DNA of 64,000 bases. Source: Lucinisca nassula. Lineage: Eukaryota; Mollusca; Bivalvia; Lucinida; Lucinidae. This document shows, piece after piece, positions 1-10,609 of this stretch (its first letter is position 1; each line of letters opens with the position of its first letter). The position numbers and the translations under genes were made by a program. The notes beneath the pieces were generated by a model. The model searched no databases. It was given only the letters and a program-made list of their open reading frames with translations, and was not told the DNA's origin. The stretch is from positions 81,261,817-81,325,816 of the forward strand of contig OY757026.1 of NCBI GenBank assembly GCA_963580285.1, read 5' to 3'.

Positions 1-2
1 TA

Positions 3-948
3 GCTGCAAATCCACGCAATTCATCATATGAATGTGTTTTTAACCCTAATTATGAACGATTTTATAACAACAAACCATCGGCGATAAAACCTCTTGGCCT
101 AAGAATTCAATCATTACTCGAAGAGGCCAATATTAATATTAAAAATATTCAATCTTTTTCATTATCATCCAAAGAGCCATGGACGTTAAACTCTCCAAAG
201 ATTATTTTAACCTTACACAAAAATAAGAAATCCGAAGTGGAATCGCATATCTTTAAGAACGAATTTTTAGAAATCAAATCCAATTTTAAACATCATATAT
301 CCATTTACACTGACGGTTCGAAACAAGATGAGAAAGTTGCTTGTTCTGTCATTAGTCCGAATTTCACTGACAGCATTAGATTACCCGATAATAGCTCTAT
401 TTTTACCGCTGAAGCGAAAGCAATTGATATTGCACTCTATCACATTCGAGATCAGTCTGAAAGACATTTTATCATTTATTCCGATTCTCTTTCTGTATTG
501 AAAGCTCTCAAAGACCAACAGCACAGAAACCCCTTGATCCAACAAATTTTAAGAAAATATCACTTTCTTTCCGTCTCGAAGGAGATCATATTCTGCTGGC
601 TTCCGAGTCACGTAAATATCCGTGGAAATGAGCTAGCTGATTTGGAAGCCAAATCAGCTTTGGAAGCCAAATCAGCATTATCGTTAACAGTTACAATTAA
701 AAATTCCTTACTCTGATTTGAAATCGAACATTAACAAATATACAAAGAATAAATGTCAATCAATTTGGGAAAAAGAAACTAATAATAAATTAAACCAAAT
801 ACAACCGAATTTTCATACCAAATGCACTTTTTCGAATTATAATAGGAAAGATCAGACTAAAATCACAAGAAGCCGTATTGGACACACACGACTCACTCAT
901 TCCTACATATTAAGAAACGAACAAGCACCTTTCTGTATATCTTGTAAT
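3..948 (+). pseudogene. LINE polyprotein fragment: RNase H domain, frameshifted
   Basis: The frame is open from base 3, so it continues from upstream; the GTG at 237 is not a real start. The RNase H residues are visible: YTDGSK (first Asp), TAEAKAI (Glu), YSDSLSVLKAL (Asp) and WLPSHVNIRGNELAD (last Asp), which is the complete D-E-D-D set. The frame hits TGA at 714-716. Shifting by one base near 700-707 restores a family-like continuation through 948, so this copy carries a one-base indel. An eight-residue segment (LEAKSALE) is nearly repeated at the end of the RNase H domain, a small internal duplication. At 948 the frame is cut by the LTR element and resumes at 6009. Dead as a gene, but recent enough to read. 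Confidence 0.8.
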
Positions 949-1455
949 TGTAACACAGTAATGGTTCTTGTGTGTATTGTTTTCTTATTTACCTATATCA
1001 TATAGATCGGGCCAGACGAGACAACAAATCCTATACATTTTCACAGTAGATGTAAAACTGCGCAGAATTAGCAACTAGGAAGAATCACTTAGGACCCGGA
1101 ACATAATTTTGACAAATACTTATACTAATGACTAGCCAGGGCGATGGCTGTAAAGTGGACCTGGTCAAAGTCAGCTTTAATTGCCGTCTTATGACTTCTT
1201 AAGTGCTCATGCATGTATGTGTCATTTCCGATGGTCAGTTATGAAACAGTGATTCTTCCGGGTAAAGGATCTGTATATAAACTGGGTTTGTTTTCTAGTC
1301 GGCAGATAGAAAGTAGCTAGCAATGGACTGGTGAGAGGGCAGAGTCAGGCTGAATCTGTCCTGCCAGGGAGTCGGTATTTCACTCCGCTTGGTATAGAGT
1401 AGAAATAAAAGATATTGAGCACCATCCGTGCGTTTGTCTTCTTGACTGTGTGACA
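949..1455 (+). repeat. 5' LTR
   Basis: Starts TGTAACACAG, ends GTGTGACA. It is 507 bp and matches 5496-6008 almost throughout. TATATAAACTGG at about 1272 is a plausible TATA box, and AATAAA at 1405 a plausible polyadenylation signal. Confidence 0.88.
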
Positions 1456-1463
1456 TAGACGAA

Positions 1464-1481
1464 CTGGTGCCGTGACCAGGA
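1464..1481 (+). promoter_or_regulatory. Candidate primer-binding site
   Basis: CTGGTGCCGTGACCAGGA lies 8 bases after the 5' LTR, where a tRNA primer site is expected. Which tRNA it matches was not determined. Confidence 0.5.
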
Positions 1482-1546
1482 TCTGGAGAAAAAGTAGGAG
1501 AAGAGGAACTACGGTAAGTGTCTTTTTGATTATTGCTTTTCTTGTA

Positions 1547-2305
1547 ATGGCGGAAGGAAATCAGTTGCCAGATGTTGATCAGAATGCTCAAAATGTTTTA
1601 TTTCACAATGAAGTCACAAACGCTTTTCGGCAATTAACAGAACAACTTGGGGCTTTATCAAATTCAGTTGGTAATGCTAGTATTGGGCAGTTTATTTCAC
1701 CTTTTGATGGGAAAAACAGTAGAGAATTTCATCCTTGGGTAAAACAAGTAGAGAAATTTTGTAAATTGACAAATATGCCAGCAAACGGCGTGAAACTTGT
1801 AGCGTACAATGCTAGCAGAGAGGCTGTTAGTAATTTTCTTGCTAGATACTTGACTCAATTTCCCGCAGCAACTTGGGACATGATAAAAATAGAACTTTCC
1901 CGCAGGTTTTCCACTATTATTGACCCTTCCCATGCGTCCTGTTTATTAAGGCGCATACATCAAAGGGACTCAGAATCGGTACAGTCTTATGCGGAAAGTC
2001 TGATTGAATTAGCAGAACAGGCTTCCACAGGTTTGGACAACGCTGCGCAGCAAGCTTTGGCTTCGCAGTTGGTGGGGTATTTTATTGATGGGTTAACATC
2101 AGACCACATTAAAATGAAACTTCTTAGGGCAAATCCAACCACTTTAGATGAGGCGGTATATAGTGCGATATATGAGGTAAATTTGTGGAAACGGTTCAGT
2201 CTCCGCGCAGGTAGAGATTTGCAGCCTGATCGGCCTGGTCATGAGCCTATGGATATAGGTCATATTAGACCAAGAAGATGGCGAACGTCAGGTCAACACA
2301 ATTAA
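1547..2305 (+). CDS. Retrotransposon Gag-like protein
   Basis: 252 residues from the ATG at 1547. The frame is open upstream from a GTG at 1472, but that stretch overlaps the primer-binding site and a strong splice-donor-like ACGGTAAGT (1511-1519), so the ATG is preferred. The protein reads like a Ty3/Gypsy-type capsid: GQFISPFDGKNSREFHPWVK near residues 47-66, then helical sequence including ATWDMIKIELSRRF and QRDSESVQSYAESLIELAEQ. The CCHC zinc knuckle usual at the Gag C-terminus is absent; the protein ends shortly after MDIGHIRPRRWR, so it is either truncated or a knuckle-less type. No pol follows. The structural role is inferred from family resemblance only. Confidence 0.72.
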   Translation: MAEGNQLPDVDQNAQNVLFHNEVTNAFRQLTEQLGALSNSVGNASIGQFISPFDGKNSREFHPWVKQVEKFCKLTNMPANGVKLVAYNASREAVSNFLARYLTQFPAATWDMIKIELSRRFSTIIDPSHASCLLRRIHQRDSESVQSYAESLIELAEQASTGLDNAAQQALASQLVGYFIDGLTSDHIKMKLLRANPTTLDEAVYSAIYEVNLWKRFSLRAGRDLQPDRPGHEPMDIGHIRPRRWRTSGQHN

Positions 2306-3432
2306 AAATCAAGGAAGTTATTATAACCAAGGGCAAAATTAGCAGTAGAGAGTCACTTAATACTGTCTTATTTATATAAAGTATTTTATCAACTTAAATT
2401 TGTTGAATATCAAATACCCCTCAGGAATTACATAACCACTCATGTGAGTTACTGAAACTTAGCTAAACTGAAATGCTAAACCAGTTTTAATCTTATATTT
2501 GAAAATTTAAATAACATAACTGAAACTTAATTTTTTTAATTCTTGTGTTTATATTTGATGGTAAATAAAATAATGTGCAGAGCTTATCTATCTATTTAAC
2601 AGGCAGGTAAATGCTAAACGGAAACGTAGAATTAGTGTATAGTTAAACCATTTTAACAAAATATTTGAAAATTAAATTAAGATTTTATTGTTTTGAAAGC
2701 GAACTTCTCATTATGTTCAAAGTGATAATTAGCGTTCACAGTAAGTAAATGGCAAAAAAAAAATAATAGTCTATCCAAGGGAGGTTACTCTAAGAAAGCA
2801 ATATGTATCAGGTGTAAATGTGCACATCTTAGTAAAACTGAGGATGTTTTCATACAGTTTTCAATAAAATCATCCTTCTAGTGTCTTCGTTCATCCTACT
2901 CTGTACTGAAGGAAAATATATATAGATAATGGACATTTCAACCACATTTTACGTAGTTTTAAACAGGAGCCGAAATTTAGCATCAGGGCAGTCCGATGAG
3001 TAAACCAGGGTCAACTATAAGTGTACAGACTAGTTAAATTTTGCGCACAAACCTAAACCATAATTTTTATAAAATTCAAACGTGAATAGGAACATAATGT
3101 TAGGACAAGATTGGCTGATACAAAATGGGGTCAGAATGTATTTATGACGTAGGTGCCTTAGGGGAAATAACACTTAATAAGTACCTTAAGTTGAAGACAT
3201 TCATATAGCATCAATTGTGTGATTGAAGTCTACACTGGTGCTAAACGACACGCTGCTTATGACTGTAAAAAGATGAACCGATAATACAAATGACAATTCT
3301 GTCATGAGATGAAAAGTATATGCATGTTTGTTTATTTTTAAATCCTATTTACCTTTATATATTATAATCTTTATATATTATGGGAATGTAACCAACCTAC
3401 TTGATATATAACTGTAATTGAAAAAAGTAAAT

Positions 3433-3471
<39 letters not shown>

Positions 3472-3967
3472 ACAAAGCTAGATAACATGACTCATGCCAA
3501 TGAGTTACATCTAGTAACACAGAAAACGGGCACAATGAAGACAGTGGCGTTATTGGTCAAACAGACCGTGTCATTAAAATCAAATATCAATTATGTCTTC
3601 AGAAACAAACAAAAGAAATGCCGTGAAGTTAACGGAAAAGAGAAATGTTTTTTCTCGAGAGTCGCCTTGATGTGTTATAAAGCTGTCCTAAACAATTGTT
3701 GTAAACATGTACATAGATATAATTTTGAGGTTAAGTACTCTATTTTATTTTTGTTGTTTTGTGTTGTAAAATAAGAAAGACTACGCCGTAAAGTAAACGG
3801 AAAAGAAAAATGCCGTAAAGTTAACGGAAAAGGGAAAAATTAAACATTTCTCGAGAGGTTCGTATAATGATGCTGTTAAGCTGTCATGAACCAAAATTGT
3901 AAATACGTACAAGTATTATGTGAGATTTTGTATCTTTGTTTTGCTTAGTGGTAGTAGTAGTAATAAT

Positions 3968-4003
<36 letters not shown>

Positions 4004-4969
4004 TAGTATCCATAAATAATACTAATAATAATCATAGTAATATATCATTGGTCTTTTCTTAGGTAATACCGTTTGTTACTTGATTAATAGTCAAAACAAG
4101 GTCTCCCGGTAGACTTTTAATGTTTTAGACTTTCTATTTTTAACAAAAAAATAGGGGCTGAGAATTGGCTAGGTCAACTTGCTTGTATTGAATATGTATC
4201 GCTAATATGGCGGTTCTTACAGCCATGGGAAACTTAAGCACTTTAGAGATCTACCGGTAGAAAAGTTACTTGAAAGAAAATGTCGCTTAGGTCATGTTAG
4301 ACCTAGGGTTATCCAACTTTTTTTTCCTTGTTGGAGCTAATGATTGAATGTTTGAGTTGTTACTGGTATCTGATCAATCACAAGTATTGCACTTACTGGT
4401 TGTCCGCCGCCGCCTGCATGAAAAGTGGTGATCGAGGGGGCACGAGCCAGCGTTCTGTACTCCGGCGACCCTGGATAAGAAATGGTTGAACTACCCTGAA
4501 GAGGAGAGTGCAAGTCTCGCGCTTTATACAGATTGGAGAACATAACGGGAGGAAACTACATAACACAGCAACCGAGAGCCTTGCTAGAGAAAGATAAACT
4601 TACAAGCCAGCCAAACAGGGGTCAGCAACAGGGATGATCAGACTTCTTACTTTACAGCCAACTAACCAGTCAACAACAGCAAGAGAACAGTATTTATGAA
4701 CATTGTATGTTAAATAAACTTATGGTCAGTGGAAGATGTGAGATTATCACAAAATGAAATTCAGCCGAATGTGCTTGTATCCACGTGACTTGTGAATTAG
4801 AGAAGAAATAGTCAAGACTTTATCATTAGTTTAATTCCCCAACCTAGTCTTCAGTCATGTCTGCTTAGACATAACCAGCTAAAAAGAACCGATCTGATAC
4901 ATGTCACACATGGTCAACACGGATGAAGAGAAAGAAAGCACAACGCGTAATCCGAAGAAACCTATACGA
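2306..4969 (+). other. LTR element interior, non-coding
   Basis: AT-rich sequence between gag and the minisatellite. It holds a (CA)n run at 3439-3473, an ATA/TAA-repeat tract at about 3960-4004, and two diverged copies of a unit around GTTAACGGAAAAG..TCTCGAGAG (about 3625-3720 and 3795-3915). Short open frames here look like nothing I know. The region may hold packaging or RNA-structure signals, or may be acquired sequence. Confidence 0.6.
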
Positions 4970-5210
4970 TCACATGGTACAACACAAATAGTACTATACC
5001 ATACTGGTACGACATACTGGAACGTCACATGGTACAACATAAATGGTACTACACGACAATGGTACGACATAGTGGTACGACAAATGGTACAACATAAAAT
5101 GGTACTACAAGTGAATGGTACAACTACTAGTGTACGACACAACGGTACAACAGTTATGGTACTACTCTGGTACGACTAACTATGGCACAACTTAATGGTA
5201 CTTGGTGAAA
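4970..5210 (+). repeat. Degenerate TGGTAC minisatellite
   Basis: About 16 irregularly spaced units of the form TGGTAC(A/G)ACA with variable spacers, inside the LTR element upstream of its 3' LTR. Frames on both strands are open through it only because of the repetition. Confidence 0.7.
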
Positions 5211-5478
5211 CGAGACACCAGCTGTGACTGTTACAGAACAAAATATAAGAATTATTCTAATGACTAGAGACTGCTATTTTGATAGCTTGTGTATATAATA
5301 AAGACTTGAGAAACTCAGACCTACTGAGTACTGTATAAAGACACTGTTTTTAAATATGTTATGAATTAATGACTGAACCTTACTGTATTGCTGAACACTA
5401 AACGTTGAGGTGAATTGGATATATAAAAAAAGAATATGCTAACAAATGGTAGCATAGTTCTTTTGAAAAATACGTTAG

Positions 5479-5495
5479 TGGGGGGGGGGGGGGAG
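5479..5495 (+). promoter_or_regulatory. Polypurine tract
   Basis: A pure G run ending GGGAG directly against the 3' LTR, the usual position of the plus-strand primer. Confidence 0.7.
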
Positions 5496-6008
5496 TGTAA
5501 CACAGTAATGGTTCTTGTATGTATTGTTTTCTTATTTACCTATATCATATAGATCGGGCCAGACGAGACAACAAATCCTATACATTTTCACAGTAGATGT
5601 AAAACTGCGCAGAATTAGCAACTAGGAAGAATCACTTAGGACCCGGAACATAATTTTGACAAATACATGTACTTATACTAATGACTAGCCAGGGCGATGG
5701 CTGTAAAGTGGACCTGGTCAAAGTCAGCTTTAATTGCCGTCTGATGACTTCTCAAGTGCTCATGCATGTATGTGTCATTTCCGATGGTCAGTTATGAAAC
5801 AGTGATTCTTCCGGGTAAAGGATCTGTATATAAACTGGGTTTGTTTTCTAGTCGGCAGATAGAAAGTAGCTAGCAATGGACTGGTGAGAGGGCAGAGTCA
5901 GGCTGACTCTGTCCTGCCAGGGAGTCAGTATTTCACTCCGCTTGGTATAGAGTAGAAATAAAAGATATTGAGCATCATCCGTGCGTTTGTCTTCTTGACT
6001 GTGTGACA
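5496..6008 (+). repeat. 3' LTR
   Basis: 513 bp, TGTAACACAG..GTGTGACA. The 6-bp length difference from the 5' LTR is one insertion near 5664. Confidence 0.88.
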
Positions 6009-6174
6009 TAATGAACCGTTTACAGTTAAACATTTTCTCATTTCGTGTATAGAATTTTATCATATACGCACAAAATATTTTAACGTTTCCACGATGAAAG
6101 AGCTTTTTAACGACATACCATCTTACCAATTAATCAATTTTCTTAAAGAAATCGGACTTTTTAACAAACTGTAA
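6009..6174 (+). pseudogene. LINE polyprotein C-terminus, downstream of the LTR insertion
   Basis: Skipping 949-6008 and one copy of the TAAT duplication, the upstream frame (ending CISCN) continues here with EPFTVKHFLISC and reaches TAA at 6172-6174. This rebuilds the Cys-x2-Cys-x7-His-x4-Cys motif found at the C-terminus of many LINE proteins, and confirms both the insertion point and the reading frame. Confidence 0.8.
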
Positions 6175-6315
6175 TCATTAATGTTTTACTTTTTAAACTT
6201 CCATAACAATTTTATATATTAAATACCTAATTTTTTAGACGCTATATGCCCTATTAGGGTTGAGCGTCTTTAAACAAAACAACCATCCATCCATCTTTCT
6301 TTCCCAGCACATCGG

Positions 6316-6395
6316 TTGTGCGTACTCGTTAGAACCGGTTCATCCTATTTTTTGAGTATAAATAAGAAAAATATCAAATTTTCATCAGAAAAAAA
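6316..6395. repeat. Half of an M1/M2-type hairpin MITE
   Basis: TACTCGTTAGAACC followed by an AATAAGAAAAATATC arm; only one arm of the palindrome is present. Confidence 0.55.
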
Positions 6396-6445
6396 TAACC
6401 CTTTTAGATATTTGAAAGAATGCTGTATATCACACGGACGCGTTA

Positions 6446-6680
6446 TTGTAATGAATGGTAACACCTGGCAGATTTTTCCGCCATTTTTCAAAGGGAGACA
6501 ACTTTCCGGACTTCCTGTTTGCTTTTCTTTAAGCCATGTCCCCCTGAAAAGGGGGCAAATTCTTTCCTTTAAGAGTAGACACCTATTGACATGGGGGGGG
6601 GGGCAAAAATACTTTTGCAGCAGTTGCCGTAGCCTTGATCAGACACCACGTTCTGTGATGTCTGATCTGGATCTATCTAT
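6446..6680. mobile_element. MITE M3, decayed copy
   Basis: Shares GGTAACACCTGGCA, CAAAGGGAGACAACTTTC and the CTTTCCTTTAAGAGT arm with 8170-8420; the palindrome has lost its left arm, and a G-run lies at 6594-6603. Confidence 0.6.
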
Positions 6681-7030
6681 CTTCATATACTGAGTGAGTC
6701 ATACTTGGCCATTGCCTCAGTTGCATGGTTGGTGCGCTAAATTTAGAATTTAGCAAAAAACAAAACAAAAACACTGGATGAGTTCTTAAAACTATATAAA
6801 ATGTACTAGGCCTAAACGGTATACCTCTGAGTCCCAATATACACCATGCGGGCTTTGAACTCCTCTGTAGTTTCGGCATTTACCACAGAGGAGGGGAGGA
6901 ATAGTTCTAGGGAAGAATAAATTCTTAACGGCATCATTATAGGCCTGGTACTTACGATATTGACTGTTGTTTAATTTGATGCCCTTGTTTGAGTTGAACT
7001 AAATTTAGTCACAGGGTCAAGTTAAGAGAG
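6681..7030. other. Unassigned stretch
   Basis: No gene or repeat recognised apart from a short palindrome (GCTAAATTTAGAATTTAGC, 6733-6751). Confidence 0.5.
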
Positions 7031-7326
7031 TTTGTTTAATTTGAGGTTTAACGTACCCGTCAACACTTTAAAGGTCATTTTGGAGACGTTGCTTCAAATT
7101 TTGTGGGACTTTTACCCGACATCGAGATGAAATGACATCTCAAGCCCTGTCGCCCAATGAAACCAATAGGGTTTATAAGTATGGGCGGTCCGCCTCGCAC
7201 CGCAGTTCCTGGACATTCTTAGATCCTCTAAGCGGTTTACCAGTACTAGTGTGCGGGCCGGATTCAGCTCTGCGTGGAAGCATCATGCAGCCCATATATT
7301 TCTTCAAGCCCCTATGGGCGGGGGCC
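7031..7326 (-). repeat. SINE-like repeat R1, copy 1
   Basis: About 300-bp repeat with constant ends in five copies: on the minus strand it begins GGCCCCCGCCCATAGGGGC and ends in a GTTAAACCTCAAAT tail with CAAA repeats. Constant 5' ends argue for a SINE rather than randomly truncated LINE tails, but no clear A/B boxes were found. Confidence 0.6.
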
Positions 7327-7335
7327 GAAGTTAAG

Positions 7336-7825
7336 AGTGTATCTTATAAAAGGTTAAAGAGGACTGCTCACGACGGGTCTCCAACGATGGGCATTCCAGC
7401 TCATCAAGCATTTCGCCAACACTATGTCTGTTCTGCCATCACCTGCAAGTCCATCGGGCAACCGTCCTCTGCACCTTCTCAATCTGTTGAATCTGAGTTT
7501 TAACATGGAGGTACCAAACAGGTGATGCATACTCGAGTTGAGGTCGAACCAATGTTTTGTATGCAACATCCTTTGTCTGCCTAGGAGCAAAAGCCAAATT
7601 GCGTGAAAGAAATCCTACTAATGTCCTAGTTGCCTTGGATGTAATCTCAGAAATATGTTGACCCCAATTCAGATTATCAGTGATGGTGATGCCAAGATAT
7701 TTTGCGGATTGGACATGCTCCAATGTACGCTGATGTAGTGAGTAGTCGAATTTAATATGCTTGTCTGGATCTGCAACGGTTGCCAAGCACAATCCATAAT
7801 TCCAGTCAAGTTTAAATAGACAACC
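7336..7825 (-). pseudogene. LINE reverse transcriptase fragment (CR1/Jockey-like)
   Basis: On the minus strand the translation contains HVQSAKYLGITITDNLNWGQ, KATRTLVGFLSRNL, AYKTLVRPQLEYASPVW and IEKVQRTVARW, the region just downstream of the polymerase active site in CR1/Jockey-like LINEs. After about 7440 the family-like frame shifts (GEMLDELECPSLETRR.. in another frame) and stops at about 7336. Neither the active site nor the endonuclease is present. Its 3' side abuts the R1 repeat. Confidence 0.8.
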
Positions 7826-8169
7826 ATATTATGCAACACACTGATTAGGCTGGTGACGAACTGCTAGGGTTTTTATGCAGGGACGATCTAACTTACACTG
7901 CTTACCACTTTGCCTATAGGCGGGCTTACCGACGATTTTCTAAATGGTTAACCAGCACTCACGTTCGGTCAGTTTTACCCCTGCCCGAAAGCACCACACA
8001 GCTCCCAGCCCTGACGGATTGTTGCAAACAGCATGATTGCAGATCACACTCAACCTGGTCAAGGTTCATACTGTTGCCTGTATACAAAAATATGTTTGAA
8101 AAGATAAAAAGACTGCAGCAGATGACATAAACAGACAACATTTTCAAACGCAGTTTTTCTTGGTGTGTT
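7826..8169. other. Unassigned stretch
   Basis: No coding, RNA or repeat signal recognised. Confidence 0.4.
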
Positions 8170-8420
8170 AAGGGGAATGGGAACACCTGGCATATTTTTC
8201 TGCCATTTTTTCAAAGGGAGACAACTTTCGGAACTTCCTATTTGCTTTTCTTTAAGCCCTGTCCCACTGAAAAAAGGGTCAACTCTTAAGGGAAAGAATT
8301 TGCTCCTAATGAGCAAATTCTTTCCTTTAAGAGTTGACCCCTATTGACATGGGAGACAAATTCTTATGAAGGAGTTACCTCCCCTGAGGCTGAGGGTGTA
8401 TCCATTCCCATTAAGGGTTA
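8170..8420. mobile_element. MITE M3 with 30-bp-arm palindrome
   Basis: Inside it, 8276-8340 is a palindrome with 30-bp arms (GGGTCAACTCTTAA..), a 5-base loop and one mismatch. The flanks match the copy at 6446-6680. Confidence 0.7.
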
Positions 8421-8474
8421 GTTTTCATATTTATCGATGGAGGATGTAAAAAGAATCACACAATCATATGTTTT

Positions 8475-8580
8475 ATTATCTATATTATAAAAGAAGATAC
8501 TAGCTCTATCTGTATTATAAAAGAAAATACTATCTGTATTACAAAAGAGAAAACTATCTGTATTACAAAAGAGATACTAT
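8475..8580. repeat. Short tandem repeat
   Basis: About four units of CTATCTGTATTAYAAAAGA with slight length variation. Confidence 0.6.
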
Positions 8581-8628
8581 CAAAATATTAGGTATGGATT
8601 CATCATAGATCAGCTGCTGTATGAATCA

Positions 8629-9061
8629 TTACAATAACATATCCGTGGGACATAGCGCATTTTTCATCTGTGCAACATATCACATTTTTCATCCGTGGAA
8701 CATAGCGCATTTTTCATCCGTGGAACATAGCACATTTTTCATCTGTGGAACATAGCGCATAATTCATCCATGGAACATAGCGCATTTTTCATCCATGGGA
8801 CATAGCGCATTTTTCACATCTCCAAAATGGCCACTTTTCTGATGAAAATCAGTAATATTTCTCTTATTTATACTGCAAACATAAGCTGTGTGTACCTGTT
8901 AGAAGTTAGAACTGCCTCATTGAGGCAGTTTTAACGAGTACCAACAGCTTATGTCTTGGAGAAGAAATAAGAAAAAATAATGTATACCCTAGTTAACCCA
9001 AGTTTTCTTTATATAAAGTGGCGCTTACAAGGTGTTCATTCCACAGACTTGTTCATGTGAT
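8629..9061. mobile_element. MITE M2 with internal tandem expansion
   Basis: Palindromic core near 8875-8955 (GAACTGCCTCATTGAGGCAG) and an M2 right end TTCATGTGATG. The left end is expanded at 8640-8815 into about six units of CATCCGTGGAACATAGCGCA plus TTTTT; the other M2 copies carry this motif once. Confidence 0.65.
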
Positions 9062-9169
9062 GGATTTTGAGCCAGTGTACAATGACATCAAACTGTGTAA
9101 GGTATAAAAAAAAAAGCAAAGACTCGGATCAGCTTGGTCACCTGTGTAGTCTGATCAGTCCTTGCATTT

Positions 9170-9417
9170 CGAAAACATGCCTTCATAATTTTGACACCCT
9201 TAAACCCCGCTTTTATGTAGTAAAACTGTGATTCACAGGGGTATTATTCTTATTTCTGAAAAAAAAAAAGAAAAAAGAAAAGCCATAGATTATGGGTAAC
9301 GAGTTCCAATAATCTATGTTTTGAGCAGAAATATGAAAAATACCAGTAGTCTAGTTTTTGTATGAAAATTTTCAAGTTTGGTGGTAAAACTTTCATTTGA
9401 TTAAGGCGTGTTTTCAA
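9170..9417. mobile_element. MITE M1, decayed copy
   Basis: Left GAAAACATGCCTTCATAA and right AAGGCGTGTTTTC ends, with remnants of the palindrome (AATCTATGTTTTGAGCAGAA). Confidence 0.6.
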
Positions 9418-9520
9418 ATTAGAATTAGTGATATCCTGGACAGATGTGCAGTCTGATCAGAGTGTCTGCTAGTGGCACATGTCTTTTTATACTGACAGAC
9501 TGTGTTGGAGTTTAACAGTA

Positions 9521-9827
9521 TGTTTGTTTGTTTGTTTGATTTGAGGTTTAATGTCCACATCAACACTGTAAAGGTCATTTTGGAGACGTCGCTTCCAATT
9601 TTGTGGGACTTTTACCAGACACTGAGATGTAGTGATATCTCAAGCCCTGCCGCCCAATGAAACCAATAGGGTTTATAAGCATGAAAGGTCCGACTCGCAC
9701 CCCTTTGCCTAGGGAGGCTTAGTCCTTCTAAGCGGTTTACCAGTACTGGTGTGTGGTTAGATTCAACTCTGCGTGGAAGCATCATGCAGCCCATTCTATT
9801 TCTTCAAGCTGCGATGGGCGGAGGCCC
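9521..9827 (-). repeat. SINE-like repeat R1, copy 2
   Basis: Same ends and internal order as 7031-7326, with a four-unit TTTG run at the tail. Confidence 0.6.
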
Positions 9828-10069
9828 TATAGATTTATGATCATTATTTTTGTAACAATAGATTTCTTGGATATTTCTAAAAGTTCTTTCCACCGTGTTA
9901 CTCCTATATTTAAAATCACCAAAAAATCTTTGCAGCAAGATACAGCTTCATGCAACAGATCATGCTGCTAGCAAACATAGTTGCTTAATGGCACATATGC
10001 ATTTGAAGCATGTGATTGAAGAATGCTATTGGCCCTTTTTTCATTTGTTGGCTCACGCACAGTCCTTTG
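9828..10069. other. Unassigned AT-rich stretch
   Basis: Nothing recognised. A segment at 10028-10062 resembles the tandem unit at 10305-10470. Confidence 0.4.
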
Positions 10070-10303
10070 TTATTACGAAAACACTCCTATGCAAATACCT
10101 TGTACAATGTACCACTGAAAATAATGAAAATTTTAAGATGAAAAATTGTGGTATTTTTCTTATTTCTGCTTAAAATATAGATTGTGGTGACTCGTTAGAA
10201 CCGCCGCATCAAAAAAATAAGTTTTACCCCTGTAAACCTTAGTTTTTCTATATAAAAGTGGGGATTAAGGGGGTCAGAATTATATAGGCATGTTTATGTG
10301 ATG
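10070..10303. mobile_element. MITE M1 copy, palindrome centre deleted
   Basis: Ends ACGAAAACACTCCTATG and TATAGGCATGTTTATGTGATG; the right half of the central palindrome is missing after AACCGCCGCATC. Confidence 0.6.
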
Positions 10304-10304
10304 G

Positions 10305-10470
10305 AATGCTGTTGGCCCTTTTCTTATTTGTTGGCTCACTCACAGTCCTCGTGGTGAATATATTCACCTAGTTTACCCATTTTAACAAGACTGATTTCTT
10401 ATTTGTTGGCTCACTCACAGTCCTCTGTGGTGAATATATTCACCTAGTTCACCCATTTTAACAAGACTGA
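10305..10470 (+). repeat. Tandem duplication, about 85 bp x 2
   Basis: TTATTTGTTGGCTCACTCAC..TTTTAACAAGACTGAT occurs twice in direct succession. Confidence 0.75.
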
Positions 10471-10609
10471 TAACATCTATATTCCAGTTTGCATAAATGA
10501 ACCACACTTTAAACTAAACAAGAGGGCCATGATGGCCCTGGATCGCTCACCTGATCCATAGAGTAACAAGTGGGCCCCGGGGAGGGCCATTATTGACACC
10601 AGGGTTATA

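Larger units (their letters stand above)
949..6008 (+). mobile_element. Gag-only LTR retrotransposon, about 5.06 kb
   Basis: Complete element: two LTRs starting TG and ending CA, 4-bp target duplication TAAT (945-948 and 6009-6012), a candidate primer-binding site, one gag frame, and a purine tract against the 3' LTR. No protease, RT, RNase H or integrase can be read in 2306-5495 in any frame. The LTRs differ by about six substitutions and one 6-bp indel (by eye), so insertion is recent. Movement would need pol supplied in trans. Strand follows gag. Confidence 0.85.
1..6296 (+). mobile_element. RNase H-bearing LINE, 3' portion, split by an LTR element
   Basis: The 3' part of a non-LTR retrotransposon that enters from the left edge. 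It holds the RNase H domain, a C-terminal Cys/His motif, a 3' UTR and a short ATCC-repeat tail at about 6282-6296. The UTR has a hairpin at 6237-6271 (AGACGCT..AGCGTCT). A 5.06-kb LTR retrotransposon sits inside the coding region at 949-6008. RNase H downstream of the RT is typical of the I/Nimb-type clades; the exact clade is an inference because the RT itself lies outside the window. Confidence 0.8.

Noticed and set aside
4901..5179. Overlapping frames on both strands near the 3' LTR
   Set aside because: Products of the TGGTAC minisatellite rather than an env-like gene; no signal peptide or membrane segment.
8838..8856. CTGATGA followed by A-rich sequence, considered as another hammerhead core
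   Set aside because: No GAAA at the right distance and no stem I; the motif is part of every M2 MITE.
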